In this document: positions 1-6,915 of the stretch, one piece after another
Layout: every line of letters begins with the position of its first letter
Position numbering within the stretch: the stretch's first letter is position 1
Assembly: GCA_937892835.1 (NCBI GenBank)
Contig: CALBHM010000161.1
Location: 1 to 15,299, forward strand
Direction: 5' to 3'
DNA: 15,299 nt
DNA from: an uncultured Ruminococcus sp.
Lineage (GTDB): Bacteria; Bacillota; Clostridia; Oscillospirales; Acutalibacteraceae
Notes under the pieces: generated by a model
Database searches by the model: none
Seen by the model: the letters and a program-made list of their open reading frames with translations, nothing else
What the model was told of the DNA's origin: nothing
Position numbers and translations under genes: made by a program

Positions 1-523
1 TGAATCCTTTGTATTCCGACGGAACAAGGATTGTACCTTCCTTGCCCGCTGCAGATGACTTTGCCTTTATTTTGAATGAGAATACGTCCTCACCGTCCGG
101 AAGATTCAAACAACCGAGAGTTGAATCGGAAACACCTGCAGTCCACTGGACAAGGACGCAGCTGAATTCCGAAGAATCATAGCCCTCAACAGTTGTTGAG
201 CCGTCGTTAAGTGAGTTTGCCAATATCGTTCCCTTTGCCTTAGCGGTATTGAGAGCCGTAAGGCCGATAAGGTTCGGAATTTCGAATACATCGGAATTGA
301 ACACTACCGGGAAACGGAAGGCTGTCATATTGTAATTAGTCTTGAGCGAAACCGTAACCGTAACGTCGTCGCCGGGAGCGTACTCGTCCTTATCGGTTTT
401 GACTGTCACTGTCATGCTTTCGTCGCCGTTAGCCGTGCCCTCAGCAGAGGCACAGACTCCCAAAACAGCTACTGCAAGAACTACAGACAATATGACGGAA
501 AGAATTTTCTTCGTTATTTTCAC
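1..523 (-). CDS. Secreted protein with cohesin-like beta domain (3' end outside window)
   Basis: This gene is partial: only its first 174 codons lie in the window. It starts with GTG at 523-521, chosen because a strong AGGAGGG ribosome site sits 8 bases upstream (about 532-538) and because the frame then opens directly into a signal peptide: KITKK, a hydrophobic stretch of about 16 residues, then CASAE as a likely cleavage site near residue 27. The mature part begins with a beta-rich region that reads like a cohesin-type jelly roll: EYAPGDDVTVTVSL, then AFRFPVVFNSDVFEI, and near the edge LPDGEDVFSFKIKAKSSAAGKEGT. This strand order (PGD...V, F.v.FdsdvlEi, dG.lf.i.FkvK) is that of cohesin and cohesin-like domains of clostridial extracellular proteins. 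Such a domain could bind dockerins or only serve as a structural module; the sequence cannot decide. It lies downstream of the dockerin gene on the same strand but behind a hairpin terminator, so it probably has its own promoter. Confidence 0.8.
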   Translation of the reverse strand, partial: MKITKKILSVILSVVLAVAVLGVCASAEGTANGDESMTVTVKTDKDEYAPGDDVTVTVSLKTNYNMTAFRFPVVFNSDVFEIPNLIGLTALNTAKAKGTILANSLNDGSTTVEGYDSSEFSCVLVQWTAGVSDSTLGCLNLPDGEDVFSFKIKAKSSAAGKEGTILVPSEYKGF

Positions 524-547
524 TTGGAAAACCCTCCTTCATTTTTT

Positions 548-572
548 CGGGATAAAGAGCTGACCTCTCCCG
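548..572 (-). other. Small hairpin in the leader of the cohesin-like gene
   Basis: On the minus strand CGGG-AGAG pairs with CTCT-CCCG, with TTAT bulged on the 3' arm and a loop of GTCAG. It lies about 9 bases upstream of the AGGAGGG ribosome site of the cohesin-like gene, inside its predicted 5' leader. It could affect translation or mRNA stability; no function is known. Confidence 0.35.
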
Positions 573-613
573 TATTCTTTCAATCGGCTGTTCATAACGA
601 ATTAACCGAATGA

Positions 614-642
614 TCTATAACCACAGCGAATGCTGCAATTAA
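614..642 (-). promoter_or_regulatory. Candidate promoter of the cohesin-like secreted gene
   Basis: Minus-strand TTAATT (637-642), a 17-base spacer and TATAGA (614-619). The -35 box is a poor match to TTGACA, but the spacing is ideal and the site lies between the preceding terminator (664-697) and the GTG start, where a promoter is expected. The leader would be about 85 nt. Confidence 0.35.
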
Positions 643-663
643 CATTTAAAAATATTTTACATC

Positions 664-697
664 TCCGTTTTCCCTCACATTAATGAGGGAAAACGGA
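664..697 (-). terminator. Hairpin terminator after the dockerin protein gene
   Basis: A perfect 14-bp inverted repeat (TCCGTTTTCCCTCA pairing with its complement at 684-697, loop CATTAA) begins 14 bases after the stop codon of the dockerin gene. The bases after the stem on the minus strand are AT-rich (GATGTAAAATATTTTT) but lack an immediate T-run. It is therefore a good transcription-stop or mRNA 3'-end hairpin, though not a textbook one. The placement just past the stop codon supports the minus direction. Confidence 0.75.
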
Positions 698-710
698 AAA
701 TTTAATTAAA

Positions 711-3700
711 TCAAACTGTAATTGTACGATTTACGAAGTCAACGTCTGCAAGACCGGCTGCAACTGTACAAATGTTTGAAACGTCACTTGTATCAACAGT
801 ACCGTCATTGTTAAGATCTGCTGCAAGTTCGATACATGATGACTCAAAGTCTGTAAGACCACTACTTACGGAGAGAACAACACCAGCATCGTTTGTATCT
901 GCGCAAGCACCGTCACAGTTAACGTCACCTGTAACAGCAACAATATAAGTTTCGATTATATCGCCGCTATTGTTCTTGACATAGATCTTAGCGCCTGTTG
1001 AGAACTCGCCCTGCTCATTTTCTTCAAGCTCAACTTTGCAATTCTCAAGATTTGCAAAGTAATACTCTACGTCATTTTCACCGTAACCGGAAACGCCTAC
1101 AAGCACATTACCGTCAACAGTCTCTATTGCTTCAACATCGCTGATGAGCTCAAACTTCGGCTCTGTCGGAGTGTCTCCGCCTGCCTCGATGAGTCTCTTC
1201 TGATACTCAAGGAGCATCTCATAAGCTGTGTTAACCTTTGTCTGTCTGAGATCCGATGAAGCATCATTGTTAACAGATGTTGCAAAGTTAAGTGCTGTCT
1301 GATATGCTGCCCATGAATCAGCTGTGTAGTTAGCTGAGTTGTAGCCCTTTGCCTGAGCATTTGCAAGCTCATAAGCAAGGTGAGTCTTCAATGCGTCCTT
1401 CTTAAGAAGGCGGCTGCCGTAAAGGCTGAGACGATGGTTTCTGTAAGTAACAGTAAGTGAATCGGCCGGATATGTCTTGCCCTCTGCATCGGGGATTTCC
1501 GCTCTGTCGATCATTCTGTTAGCTTCCTTAACCTCTGTACGATAGTTGTAATATGTGTACGGCTCGTAATCCGCAACACCGAAGAAGCTGTAATCAGCAT
1601 CTGTATATGACTTACCCTCGTTTGACGGAGCATAAGAATTCATGATTGCCTTTGTGGAATCAAGTCCGCCTGCCATCTCGTTAGCGTCGAGAGTCTCAAC
1701 AGCTGCCTTAAGAGCTGTGTAAGCTGACTGGTACTTCTTAGCCTTTGTGTTTCTGAAAGCACCCTGAACAAACGGTGAGTAAACTGCGTCAACAGCTTCC
1801 TTCATTGCTGTCTCCCAATCTGACCAGCCTGCGCTGTAGTTGGAAGCCTGACGGTGTCTGCTAATTTCAGATGAAAGAAGTGACTCAAGGCCAAACTCCT
1901 CATAGCAGAATACCTTAACCGCTGTTGTAGCCTTTGTTGAACCGAACTGAGCACCGATATTGTATGTATACTGCTTGGATGTCATTGTACCAACCTTACA
2001 GATTGCTGTCCAAGCGGCATCCTTCTCTTCCTGAGTAAGAGCATCATATGCAGCAGTTGTTTCAAAGATGTATGACTTAGCGATACCGTTCTGGTCGCCT
2101 GTCTTGCCGAGAATATCAAATTTCTCGTCCTTAACAGCAAGATAAGTGGCGTTGATCGGTGCAGTTGATGTTGCAACAACCGATGCGTTCTTAACTTCGT
2201 TTGCTGTTGTGTTTTCAAATGTGTACTGAGCTCTGTAAAGGTCTCTCATACTGCTTGCATAGATATAAGACGGACCACCTGTGATATAGTAGTTACCCGA
2301 CTTATAGCTAACCTGCTTGCCGCTGTCGTCATCAGCAGCTGCTGAGATGAAGCTGTAAACATACTCAGTGATAGGTGTGCTTGTGAGGCTTGAACCGTCC
2401 TCAGTCAATACATCATAAGTAATTGCAACGATGAACGGGTTAGAACCCGAATATGTGCTTGTTGCAGCAACACTGATGTTTGCCTCTTCACCACCGGCAA
2501 CCTTTGTCTTATCCGATGTAAGCTTAAGAACAGAGCTGTTTGATGTAATGCTCTTGATATCATATGTGTAAAGCTGATCCTGCTCGAATCCGCCGTTGGC
2601 CTTTGTATAGCCTGTATTGATACCTGAAGAGTTGTTACGAAGCTTGATTGTGAAGCTCGGAGAACCTGTCTTGTCATAGATAAATGTATCACAAGTAACG
2701 GTCGGGAACTTGAATTCCTGAGCTGTTGTAAGTTCAAGAATCGAGCAAACAATCGGAAGAGCACCCTTAACAAGGTTTGCTCTGTAGTTGTAAAGGTCTG
2801 AGAAAATTGCATTAACCGTGCTTGCAAGAGCAGCGTTGGTTACAAGTGCATCGAAAGTTGTAGCTGAAGCATTGAAAGCACCCGGGAAGATGATGTTAAC
2901 AATTCTTGTAACTATATCGAGGACTGCAGCCTTCGGAGTCTTGTTAAGATCAGAAGCTGACGGGAAAGCAGAAATCTCAAACATATCAAGAACGCCCTTG
3001 AGGTCAAGATTTGCGATCTTCTTGATAAGGTTATCAATTACAAATGTCTTGACATCCTTGTTTGCAGATGTCGGAAGCCAGTTGAGACCGAACAAGCCGT
3101 CAACGATCTTGTTGAGTGTTGTCCAGCCGCTGTCACTTGTGCTGAGTGAAAGACCATTGAGAAGTCCGCCGTAATTTTCGATACCGTACTGAGCAGCAAT
3201 CTTAAGCTGCTGATCAACACCGTTCATATCGGAAACATATGAGAGACCCATATCAATAGCTGAGTTTACGCTATAGATAGCGTAGTTAACACCCATAACG
3301 ATGATTGTGTCAATGTTATGTGCATAGCCGGAGAAGTCAAGCTCAGGAGCAGATGTTGCAAGGAGCTGAGTCATTCCGTAGTAAGCAAAGTCAACAATTG
3401 TTGTTACGTCATCGGGAATGTACATACCCGTAACGGAACCGTTAATGATTGCACGGAGAGCATAAACGATAAGCTCTTCATTTGACATCTTGTTAACTTC
3501 CTCAGGTGAAGCAACCTTAATGTAGGATGCGAAGAAATCGTCACCTGTGTTAACAAGAACTGCCTTTGCAAGACCAACAAGGTTATCCATAAGAACGGAG
3601 TTGTCGCCTGTCTTCCAAGTGTAAACGCCGGACTTAAGAACAGTGTTTACAGCCGAGCCGAGGATGTTGTTGAGCTGAGAAACAAATGAACCGCTGCCGA

Positions 3701-4655
3701 AAGTAAATCCGCTATATGTATAGTCGATGTTGAGATACTTTGCATAGCCGTTAAGGTTATCTCTGTTTGCTTCAACCTTGTTGCCGTTAGCATCCTTAAC
3801 ATAGGAGCCGTCTGCATTCTTCTGGAACTCTACACCGCAAGCCTTCTTAATCTCATCCTTAATGCTGCCGTTAAGAGCATCGAGAACAAGTGAAGAATTG
3901 AATACCTTCTTGAGAGCGGTATCAATGAATGTGTAGGTTGTTCCGGAACTGATGTTCGTAGAACCGTTGAGCTCAGGAAGATACTGAGCGATAAGCTCGT
4001 CAATAAGCTTCTGAGCCATTGAGTCGACAGACTCCGTTACAGTCTTCGGAACTGTCGGCTTAACCTTATTGCCGGCAGAATCCTTAGTCGTGTAAACTAC
4101 CTCATAGAGCATCTTCTTGAGAAGCTGGTTAACATCAGTATAGTCGCTGAGGTCAACAACTGAGGGAAGAATCGTGCCGAGGTTGATTGTCTGGTCAATG
4201 TAGCTAACGAAAATGCCCTTGTTGTCATAAAGGAACTGGAGAACAGCATAGAGAACGTTGATATCTCCGCTCGATCTTCTGACCGTAGCAAAAGCGTTAG
4301 CATTGAGGTTGGCAAGATCGCCAAGCATTCCTTTGAATGTTTCAAAGGTTCGGCCGGTTACGAAGTTGTAAACCGACTCCATCGTTTTGTCAACTGATGT
4401 AAGATCAAGTTCGCCGATACCGTAAAGATCAGACTTTTCGAGTTTGATCTGCTCCTTACCGAGCATACGGTCAAGCTCATCAACAGCTGCCGATGCATAC
4501 TGATCTGTTGTAAGAACAGGCTTATCGAGCTTATTGTACTGACTCTTAATAGCGTCACCCTTATAAGCGGAATAAGCACTTGCACCGATAACGAGTGTTG
4601 AAAGAACCATGATCATTGCAAGAATGACACTGAGGAATCTTTTTGCATTACTCAT
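711..4655 (-). CDS. Large secreted dockerin-containing protein with FIVAR-like helical repeats
   Basis: 1314 residues. The ATG at 4655 is preceded by GGAGGT (4667-4672). Residues 1-27 form a signal peptide (AKR, hydrophobic core, ASA cleavage before Y28). Residues about 28-650 are a long, mostly helical region I do not recognise. About 650-760 looks beta-rich and Ig-like (VAGGEEANISVAATS). Two helical segments near 932-988 and 1103-1156 (YTADSWAAYQTAL...LLEYQKRLI) resemble FIVAR repeats of clostridial surface proteins. About 1160-1242 is a small beta domain of the type often placed before dockerins (FSTGAKIYV...ETYIVAV). Residues 1243-1302 are a type I dockerin with two calcium loops: GDVNCDG..., whose position 12 is Asn, and a canonical DLNNDGTVDTSD. 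No glycoside hydrolase, peptidase or carbohydrate-binding domain was recognised, so a structural or adhesive role in a cohesin-dockerin complex on the cell surface is an inference. The gene is monocistronic, with its own promoter, long leader and terminator. Confidence 0.9.
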   Translation of the reverse strand: MSNAKRFLSVILAMIMVLSTLVIGASAYSAYKGDAIKSQYNKLDKPVLTTDQYASAAVDELDRMLGKEQIKLEKSDLYGIGELDLTSVDKTMESVYNFVTGRTFETFKGMLGDLANLNANAFATVRRSSGDINVLYAVLQFLYDNKGIFVSYIDQTINLGTILPSVVDLSDYTDVNQLLKKMLYEVVYTTKDSAGNKVKPTVPKTVTESVDSMAQKLIDELIAQYLPELNGSTNISSGTTYTFIDTALKKVFNSSLVLDALNGSIKDEIKKACGVEFQKNADGSYVKDANGNKVEANRDNLNGYAKYLNIDYTYSGFTFGSGSFVSQLNNILGSAVNTVLKSGVYTWKTGDNSVLMDNLVGLAKAVLVNTGDDFFASYIKVASPEEVNKMSNEELIVYALRAIINGSVTGMYIPDDVTTIVDFAYYGMTQLLATSAPELDFSGYAHNIDTIIVMGVNYAIYSVNSAIDMGLSYVSDMNGVDQQLKIAAQYGIENYGGLLNGLSLSTSDSGWTTLNKIVDGLFGLNWLPTSANKDVKTFVIDNLIKKIANLDLKGVLDMFEISAFPSASDLNKTPKAAVLDIVTRIVNIIFPGAFNASATTFDALVTNAALASTVNAIFSDLYNYRANLVKGALPIVCSILELTTAQEFKFPTVTCDTFIYDKTGSPSFTIKLRNNSSGINTGYTKANGGFEQDQLYTYDIKSITSNSSVLKLTSDKTKVAGGEEANISVAATSTYSGSNPFIVAITYDVLTEDGSSLTSTPITEYVYSFISAAADDDSGKQVSYKSGNYYITGGPSYIYASSMRDLYRAQYTFENTTANEVKNASVVATSTAPINATYLAVKDEKFDILGKTGDQNGIAKSYIFETTAAYDALTQEEKDAAWTAICKVGTMTSKQYTYNIGAQFGSTKATTAVKVFCYEEFGLESLLSSEISRHRQASNYSAGWSDWETAMKEAVDAVYSPFVQGAFRNTKAKKYQSAYTALKAAVETLDANEMAGGLDSTKAIMNSYAPSNEGKSYTDADYSFFGVADYEPYTYYNYRTEVKEANRMIDRAEIPDAEGKTYPADSLTVTYRNHRLSLYGSRLLKKDALKTHLAYELANAQAKGYNSANYTADSWAAYQTALNFATSVNNDASSDLRQTKVNTAYEMLLEYQKRLIEAGGDTPTEPKFELISDVEAIETVDGNVLVGVSGYGENDVEYYFANLENCKVELEENEQGEFSTGAKIYVKNNSGDIIETYIVAVTGDVNCDGACADTNDAGVVLSVSSGLTDFESSCIELAADLNNDGTVDTSDVSNICTVAAGLADVDFVNRTITV

Positions 4656-4930
4656 TTTTGGATTGCACCTCCATAAAATTTATATGCCTTGAGCATACAT
4701 ACCGCACTGTTTTTTTATCCAGTCCGTGCCGACTGACGCGACATCATTACGTCTTTGCCTCATCTTTCGATCCAAACCCTTTGCCGTCAAAGCCTTCCCG
4801 CATCGGCAGCTCAGTCATCGAACGTCAGAGTGGCAGCAACGTCATTACGACGCATTCTTGAACCAGGTGGGTCGTAATGAGGTTTTCATGCGCAAGACGC
4901 AATTCACCCAATGACACCACTTTTATGGTT
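4656..4930 (-). promoter_or_regulatory. Long structured 5' leader of the dockerin gene (class unknown)
   Basis: From the predicted transcription start near 4930 to the ATG at 4655 there are about 275 nt that encode no convincing protein. On the minus strand they hold several hairpins: a perfect 10-bp stem TCATTACGAC / GTCGTAATGA (4871-4880 with 4842-4851, 19-nt loop); CTTTG-ACGG-CAAAG (4779-4792); ATC-GAAA-GAT; CAGTC-GGCACG-GACTG (4720-4735); and TATGC-TCAAG-GCATA (4683-4697), just upstream of the ribosome site. A GGCAAAG heptamer occurs twice (around 4780 and 4750). CAGT at 4720-4723 could instead pair with ACTG at 4706-4709, which would exclude the first pairing. The GC content is higher than in the flanking spacer. 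This resembles a riboswitch or other cis-regulatory RNA, but I could not match it to the consensus of the c-di-GMP-I, c-di-GMP-II, cobalamin, SAM, glycine, fluoride or T-box classes. Confidence 0.55.
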
Positions 4931-4936
4931 AGTTTA

Positions 4937-4965
4937 ACTATAACGCATAAAACGTCAAAAGTCAA
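4937..4965 (-). promoter_or_regulatory. Sigma-A type promoter of the dockerin gene
   Basis: Minus-strand TTGACT (4960-4965), an exact 17-base spacer and TATAGT (4937-4942), with AT-rich DNA upstream. This places the transcription start near 4930 and implies the long leader described for the downstream gene. Confidence 0.75.
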
Positions 4966-5057
4966 TATTTTTTTAGTCGTATTATTGATTTTGTACATTT
5001 TACACATAAGTAATAATAGAATTTTGTATCATTCTCTTTATGAATTATATGCAAATT

Positions 5058-5103
5058 AAAAAAGTAGCAGAGCATACATTATATAATATAACATATACCC
5101 TGC
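5058..5103 (-). terminator. Rho-independent terminator of guaB
   Basis: Starting 18 bases after the guaB stop codon, minus-strand GCAGGGTATATG... pairs almost continuously with ...TGTATGCTCTGC (5067-5103, about 16 pairs including G-U wobbles). It is followed by TAC and TTTTTT (5058-5063). The orientation and T-run fit guaB. Confidence 0.8.
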
Positions 5104-5121
5104 CATTTCGACATTTTCTTA

Positions 5122-6588
5122 TTATTTTGTACCCGAATAGTTCGGTGCTTCCTTTGTGATAAATACGTCGTGAGGATGGCTTTCGATAAGACCGGCATTC
5201 GTTATTCTGACGAACCTTGTCTTTGTCTTAAGCTCCTCAATATTATGACAGCCGCAATAGCCCATACCTGAGCGTAAACCGCCGAGCATCTGGAAGATTG
5301 TATCTCCAAGGGGTCCCTTGTAAGGAACACGGCCTTCAACTCCCTCGGGAACAAGCTTTTTGTTGTCCTCCTGGAAATATCTGTCCTTGCTGCCGTTTGC
5401 CATAGCTGCGAGACTACCCATTCCACGGTAAACCTTAAAGCTTCTGCCCTGGAAGATTTCTGTTGCGCCCGGGCTTTCCTTACAACCTGCAACAAGTGAA
5501 CCGACCATGATTGCGCTTGCGCCTGCGGCAATAGCTTTAACAATTTCACCCGAATACTTAATACCGCCGTCTGCAATTACCGGAATACCGTGTTTTGCTG
5601 CTGCGTTTGCAGAATCAAAAATTGCCGTAATCTGCGGAACGCCGATACCCGCAACAACTCGGGTTGTACAAATCGAACCCGGGCCGATACCGACCTTAAC
5701 CACATCTGCACCGGCTGCGATAAGAGCCTCGGTTGCCTCTGCCGTTGCGACATTTCCTGCACAAAGTGTTATGTTCGGGAAAGCAGTCTTAACTTTCTCA
5801 ACCGCTTTAAGAATATTCTTGCTGTGGCCATGAGCCGAATCGAGAACAAACATATCCGCTCCCGCTTTTGCAAGCATACCTGCTCTGTCAAGAACATCGG
5901 CAGTTGCGCCGATAGCTGCGCCGCAGAGAAGTCTGCCGCCGTTATCACGAGCCGAGTTCGGATACTGTACACTCTTTTCAATATCCTTTATTGTAATGAG
6001 TCCCTTGAGATATCCTTCGTCGTCGACAAGCGGAAGCTTTTCGATTCTGTGCTTCATAAGGATCTGCTTCGCCTGCTCAAGCGTAGTGCCTACAGGAGCT
6101 GTAACAAGGTGATCCTTTGTCATTACTTCACTGATTTTGATATTGAAATCCGTCATGAAGCGCATGTCACGGTTTGTGAGGATTCCGACAAGCTTTCCGC
6201 TTTCGTCACAAATAGGAACACCGGAAATTTTGTACTTTTTGCAGAGGTTTTCTGCGTCATACGCATAGTGATCCGGAGTAAGACTGAAAGGCTGAGCAAT
6301 AACGCCGTTCTCAGAACGCTTTACCTTGTCAACCTCCTGAGCCTGAAGCTCCATCGGCATATTCTTATGAATAACACCGATACCGCCCTCACGAGCGATT
6401 GCGATTGCCATTGGTGCTTCCGTAACGGTATCCATCGCCGCTGTCAAAATAGGTGTGTTAAGAACAATTGTGTCTGAAAGCTTAGTTGAGATATCGATAT
6501 CCTTAGGAAGAATATCCGATTCAGCAGGAATAAGCAGCACATCGTCAAACGTTAAACCTTCTTTTCCGAATTTTTCATCAAAAGTCAT
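5122..6588 (-). CDS. guaB: IMP dehydrogenase
   Basis: 488 residues, the normal length of bacterial IMPDH. It oxidises IMP to XMP with NAD+, the first committed step of GMP synthesis, in the cytosol. The TIM-barrel catalytic domain is interrupted by a pair of CBS domains at about residues 96-205, with the typical VMTKD and LITIKDIEK stretches. The active-site loop GPGSICTTR (302-310) holds the catalytic Cys307. The phosphate-binding region IADGGIKYSG (338-347) and MVGSLVAG follow, then the VYRGMGSLAAM segment near 387 and the mobile flap VPEGVEGRVPYKGPL (about 413-427). The start at 6588 has GGAGG 7 bases upstream. The gene stands alone between its own promoter and terminator and is not grouped with guaA here. 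Everything expected is intact. Confidence 0.98.
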   Translation of the reverse strand: MTFDEKFGKEGLTFDDVLLIPAESDILPKDIDISTKLSDTIVLNTPILTAAMDTVTEAPMAIAIAREGGIGVIHKNMPMELQAQEVDKVKRSENGVIAQPFSLTPDHYAYDAENLCKKYKISGVPICDESGKLVGILTNRDMRFMTDFNIKISEVMTKDHLVTAPVGTTLEQAKQILMKHRIEKLPLVDDEGYLKGLITIKDIEKSVQYPNSARDNGGRLLCGAAIGATADVLDRAGMLAKAGADMFVLDSAHGHSKNILKAVEKVKTAFPNITLCAGNVATAEATEALIAAGADVVKVGIGPGSICTTRVVAGIGVPQITAIFDSANAAAKHGIPVIADGGIKYSGEIVKAIAAGASAIMVGSLVAGCKESPGATEIFQGRSFKVYRGMGSLAAMANGSKDRYFQEDNKKLVPEGVEGRVPYKGPLGDTIFQMLGGLRSGMGYCGCHNIEELKTKTRFVRITNAGLIESHPHDVFITKEAPNYSGTK

Positions 6589-6621
6589 TTTACAACCTCC
6601 ACTCAGAATATAAATTGTCTT

Positions 6622-6650
6622 ATTCTATCGCAAAATCAAAAATAAATCAA
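6622..6650 (-). promoter_or_regulatory. Sigma-A type promoter of guaB
   Basis: Minus-strand TTGATT (6645-6650), a 17-base spacer and TAGAAT (6622-6627). The transcription start would be near 6614, giving a leader of about 26 nt with no room for a riboswitch. A duplicated A-tract element lies directly upstream of the -35 box. Confidence 0.7.
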
Positions 6651-6654
6651 GCCT

Positions 6655-6703
6655 TTTTTGAAATTATTTTTTTCTAGTTTTTGAAATTATTTTTTTCTAG
6701 TTT
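6655..6703. repeat. 23-bp perfect tandem duplication upstream of the guaB promoter
   Basis: Two identical 23-base units (6655-6677 and 6678-6700), each TTTTTGAAATTA followed by seven T and CTAG, plus three bases of a third copy. On the guaB coding strand they form A-tracts ending about 4 bases before the -35 box, the position of an UP element. It could be a promoter-boosting element or simple slippage. Confidence 0.85.
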
Positions 6704-6744
6704 ATCAACAGTAGAAACTGGGGTTGTCGAATTAAGATGCAGAA

Positions 6745-6800
6745 AGTGTTTTCTTCACCCCGAAGCTGTATTCGTATACTGCGAGAGGGGGAAAAGCACT
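6745..6800. repeat. 56-nt imperfect palindrome between oadB and guaB
   Basis: A nested inverted repeat centred on TCGT at 6772-6775: AGTG/CACT, TTTTC/GAAAA, CCCC/GGGG, GC/GC and GTAT/ATAC pair in order, separated by small internal loops (about 19 pairs). No T-run follows on either strand, so it is not a standard terminator. It ends two bases before the next palindrome. Nothing else is seen in the 6704-6800 spacer. Confidence 0.5.
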
Positions 6801-6810
6801 TAGAAGAACA

Positions 6811-6867
6811 AAAAGAAAAAGCCATAATCCACAATCCGTCTTTTTAAACCGTAATGTGAATTATAGC
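6811..6867 (-). terminator. Probable Rho-independent terminator of the oad operon
   Basis: On the minus strand GCTATAATTCACA (6855-6867) pairs fully, with two G-U wobbles, with TGTGGATTATGGC (6821-6833) across a 21-nt loop, and is followed at once by TTTTTCTTTT (6811-6820). The wobbles become A-C mismatches on the plus strand, which supports the minus direction. An outer GAAGAACA / TGTTCTTC pair (6803-6810 with 6879-6886) extends the palindrome to 84 bases. It lies about 50 bases past the oadB stop codon. Confidence 0.7.
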
Positions 6868-6915
6868 TTTGATTATTCTGTTCTTCGGTCTGCGCCTAAG
6901 GCGGCAGTCCCTATT

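Noticed and set aside
4656..4930. Known c-di-GMP-I or cobalamin riboswitch
   Set aside because: The GAAA tetraloop and GCAAAG strings recall c-di-GMP-I and GGGAAGGC recalls cobalamin, but the remaining conserved core elements of either class are absent.
4825..5007. 60-codon minus-strand frame in the dockerin leader
   Set aside because: Its start lies upstream of the predicted -35 and -10 boxes, so it would not be translated from that transcript; it has no ribosome site.
5590..6477. 295-codon open frame on the plus strand
   Set aside because: It is antisense to guaB, is rich in Cys and Arg and shows no recognisable motif; it is a by-product of guaB codon use.
6889..6907. Small inverted repeat CTGCGCC / GGCGGCAG at the end of oadB
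   Set aside because: It has an unpaired bulge and no T-run on the minus strand; the palindrome at 6811-6867 is a much better terminator.
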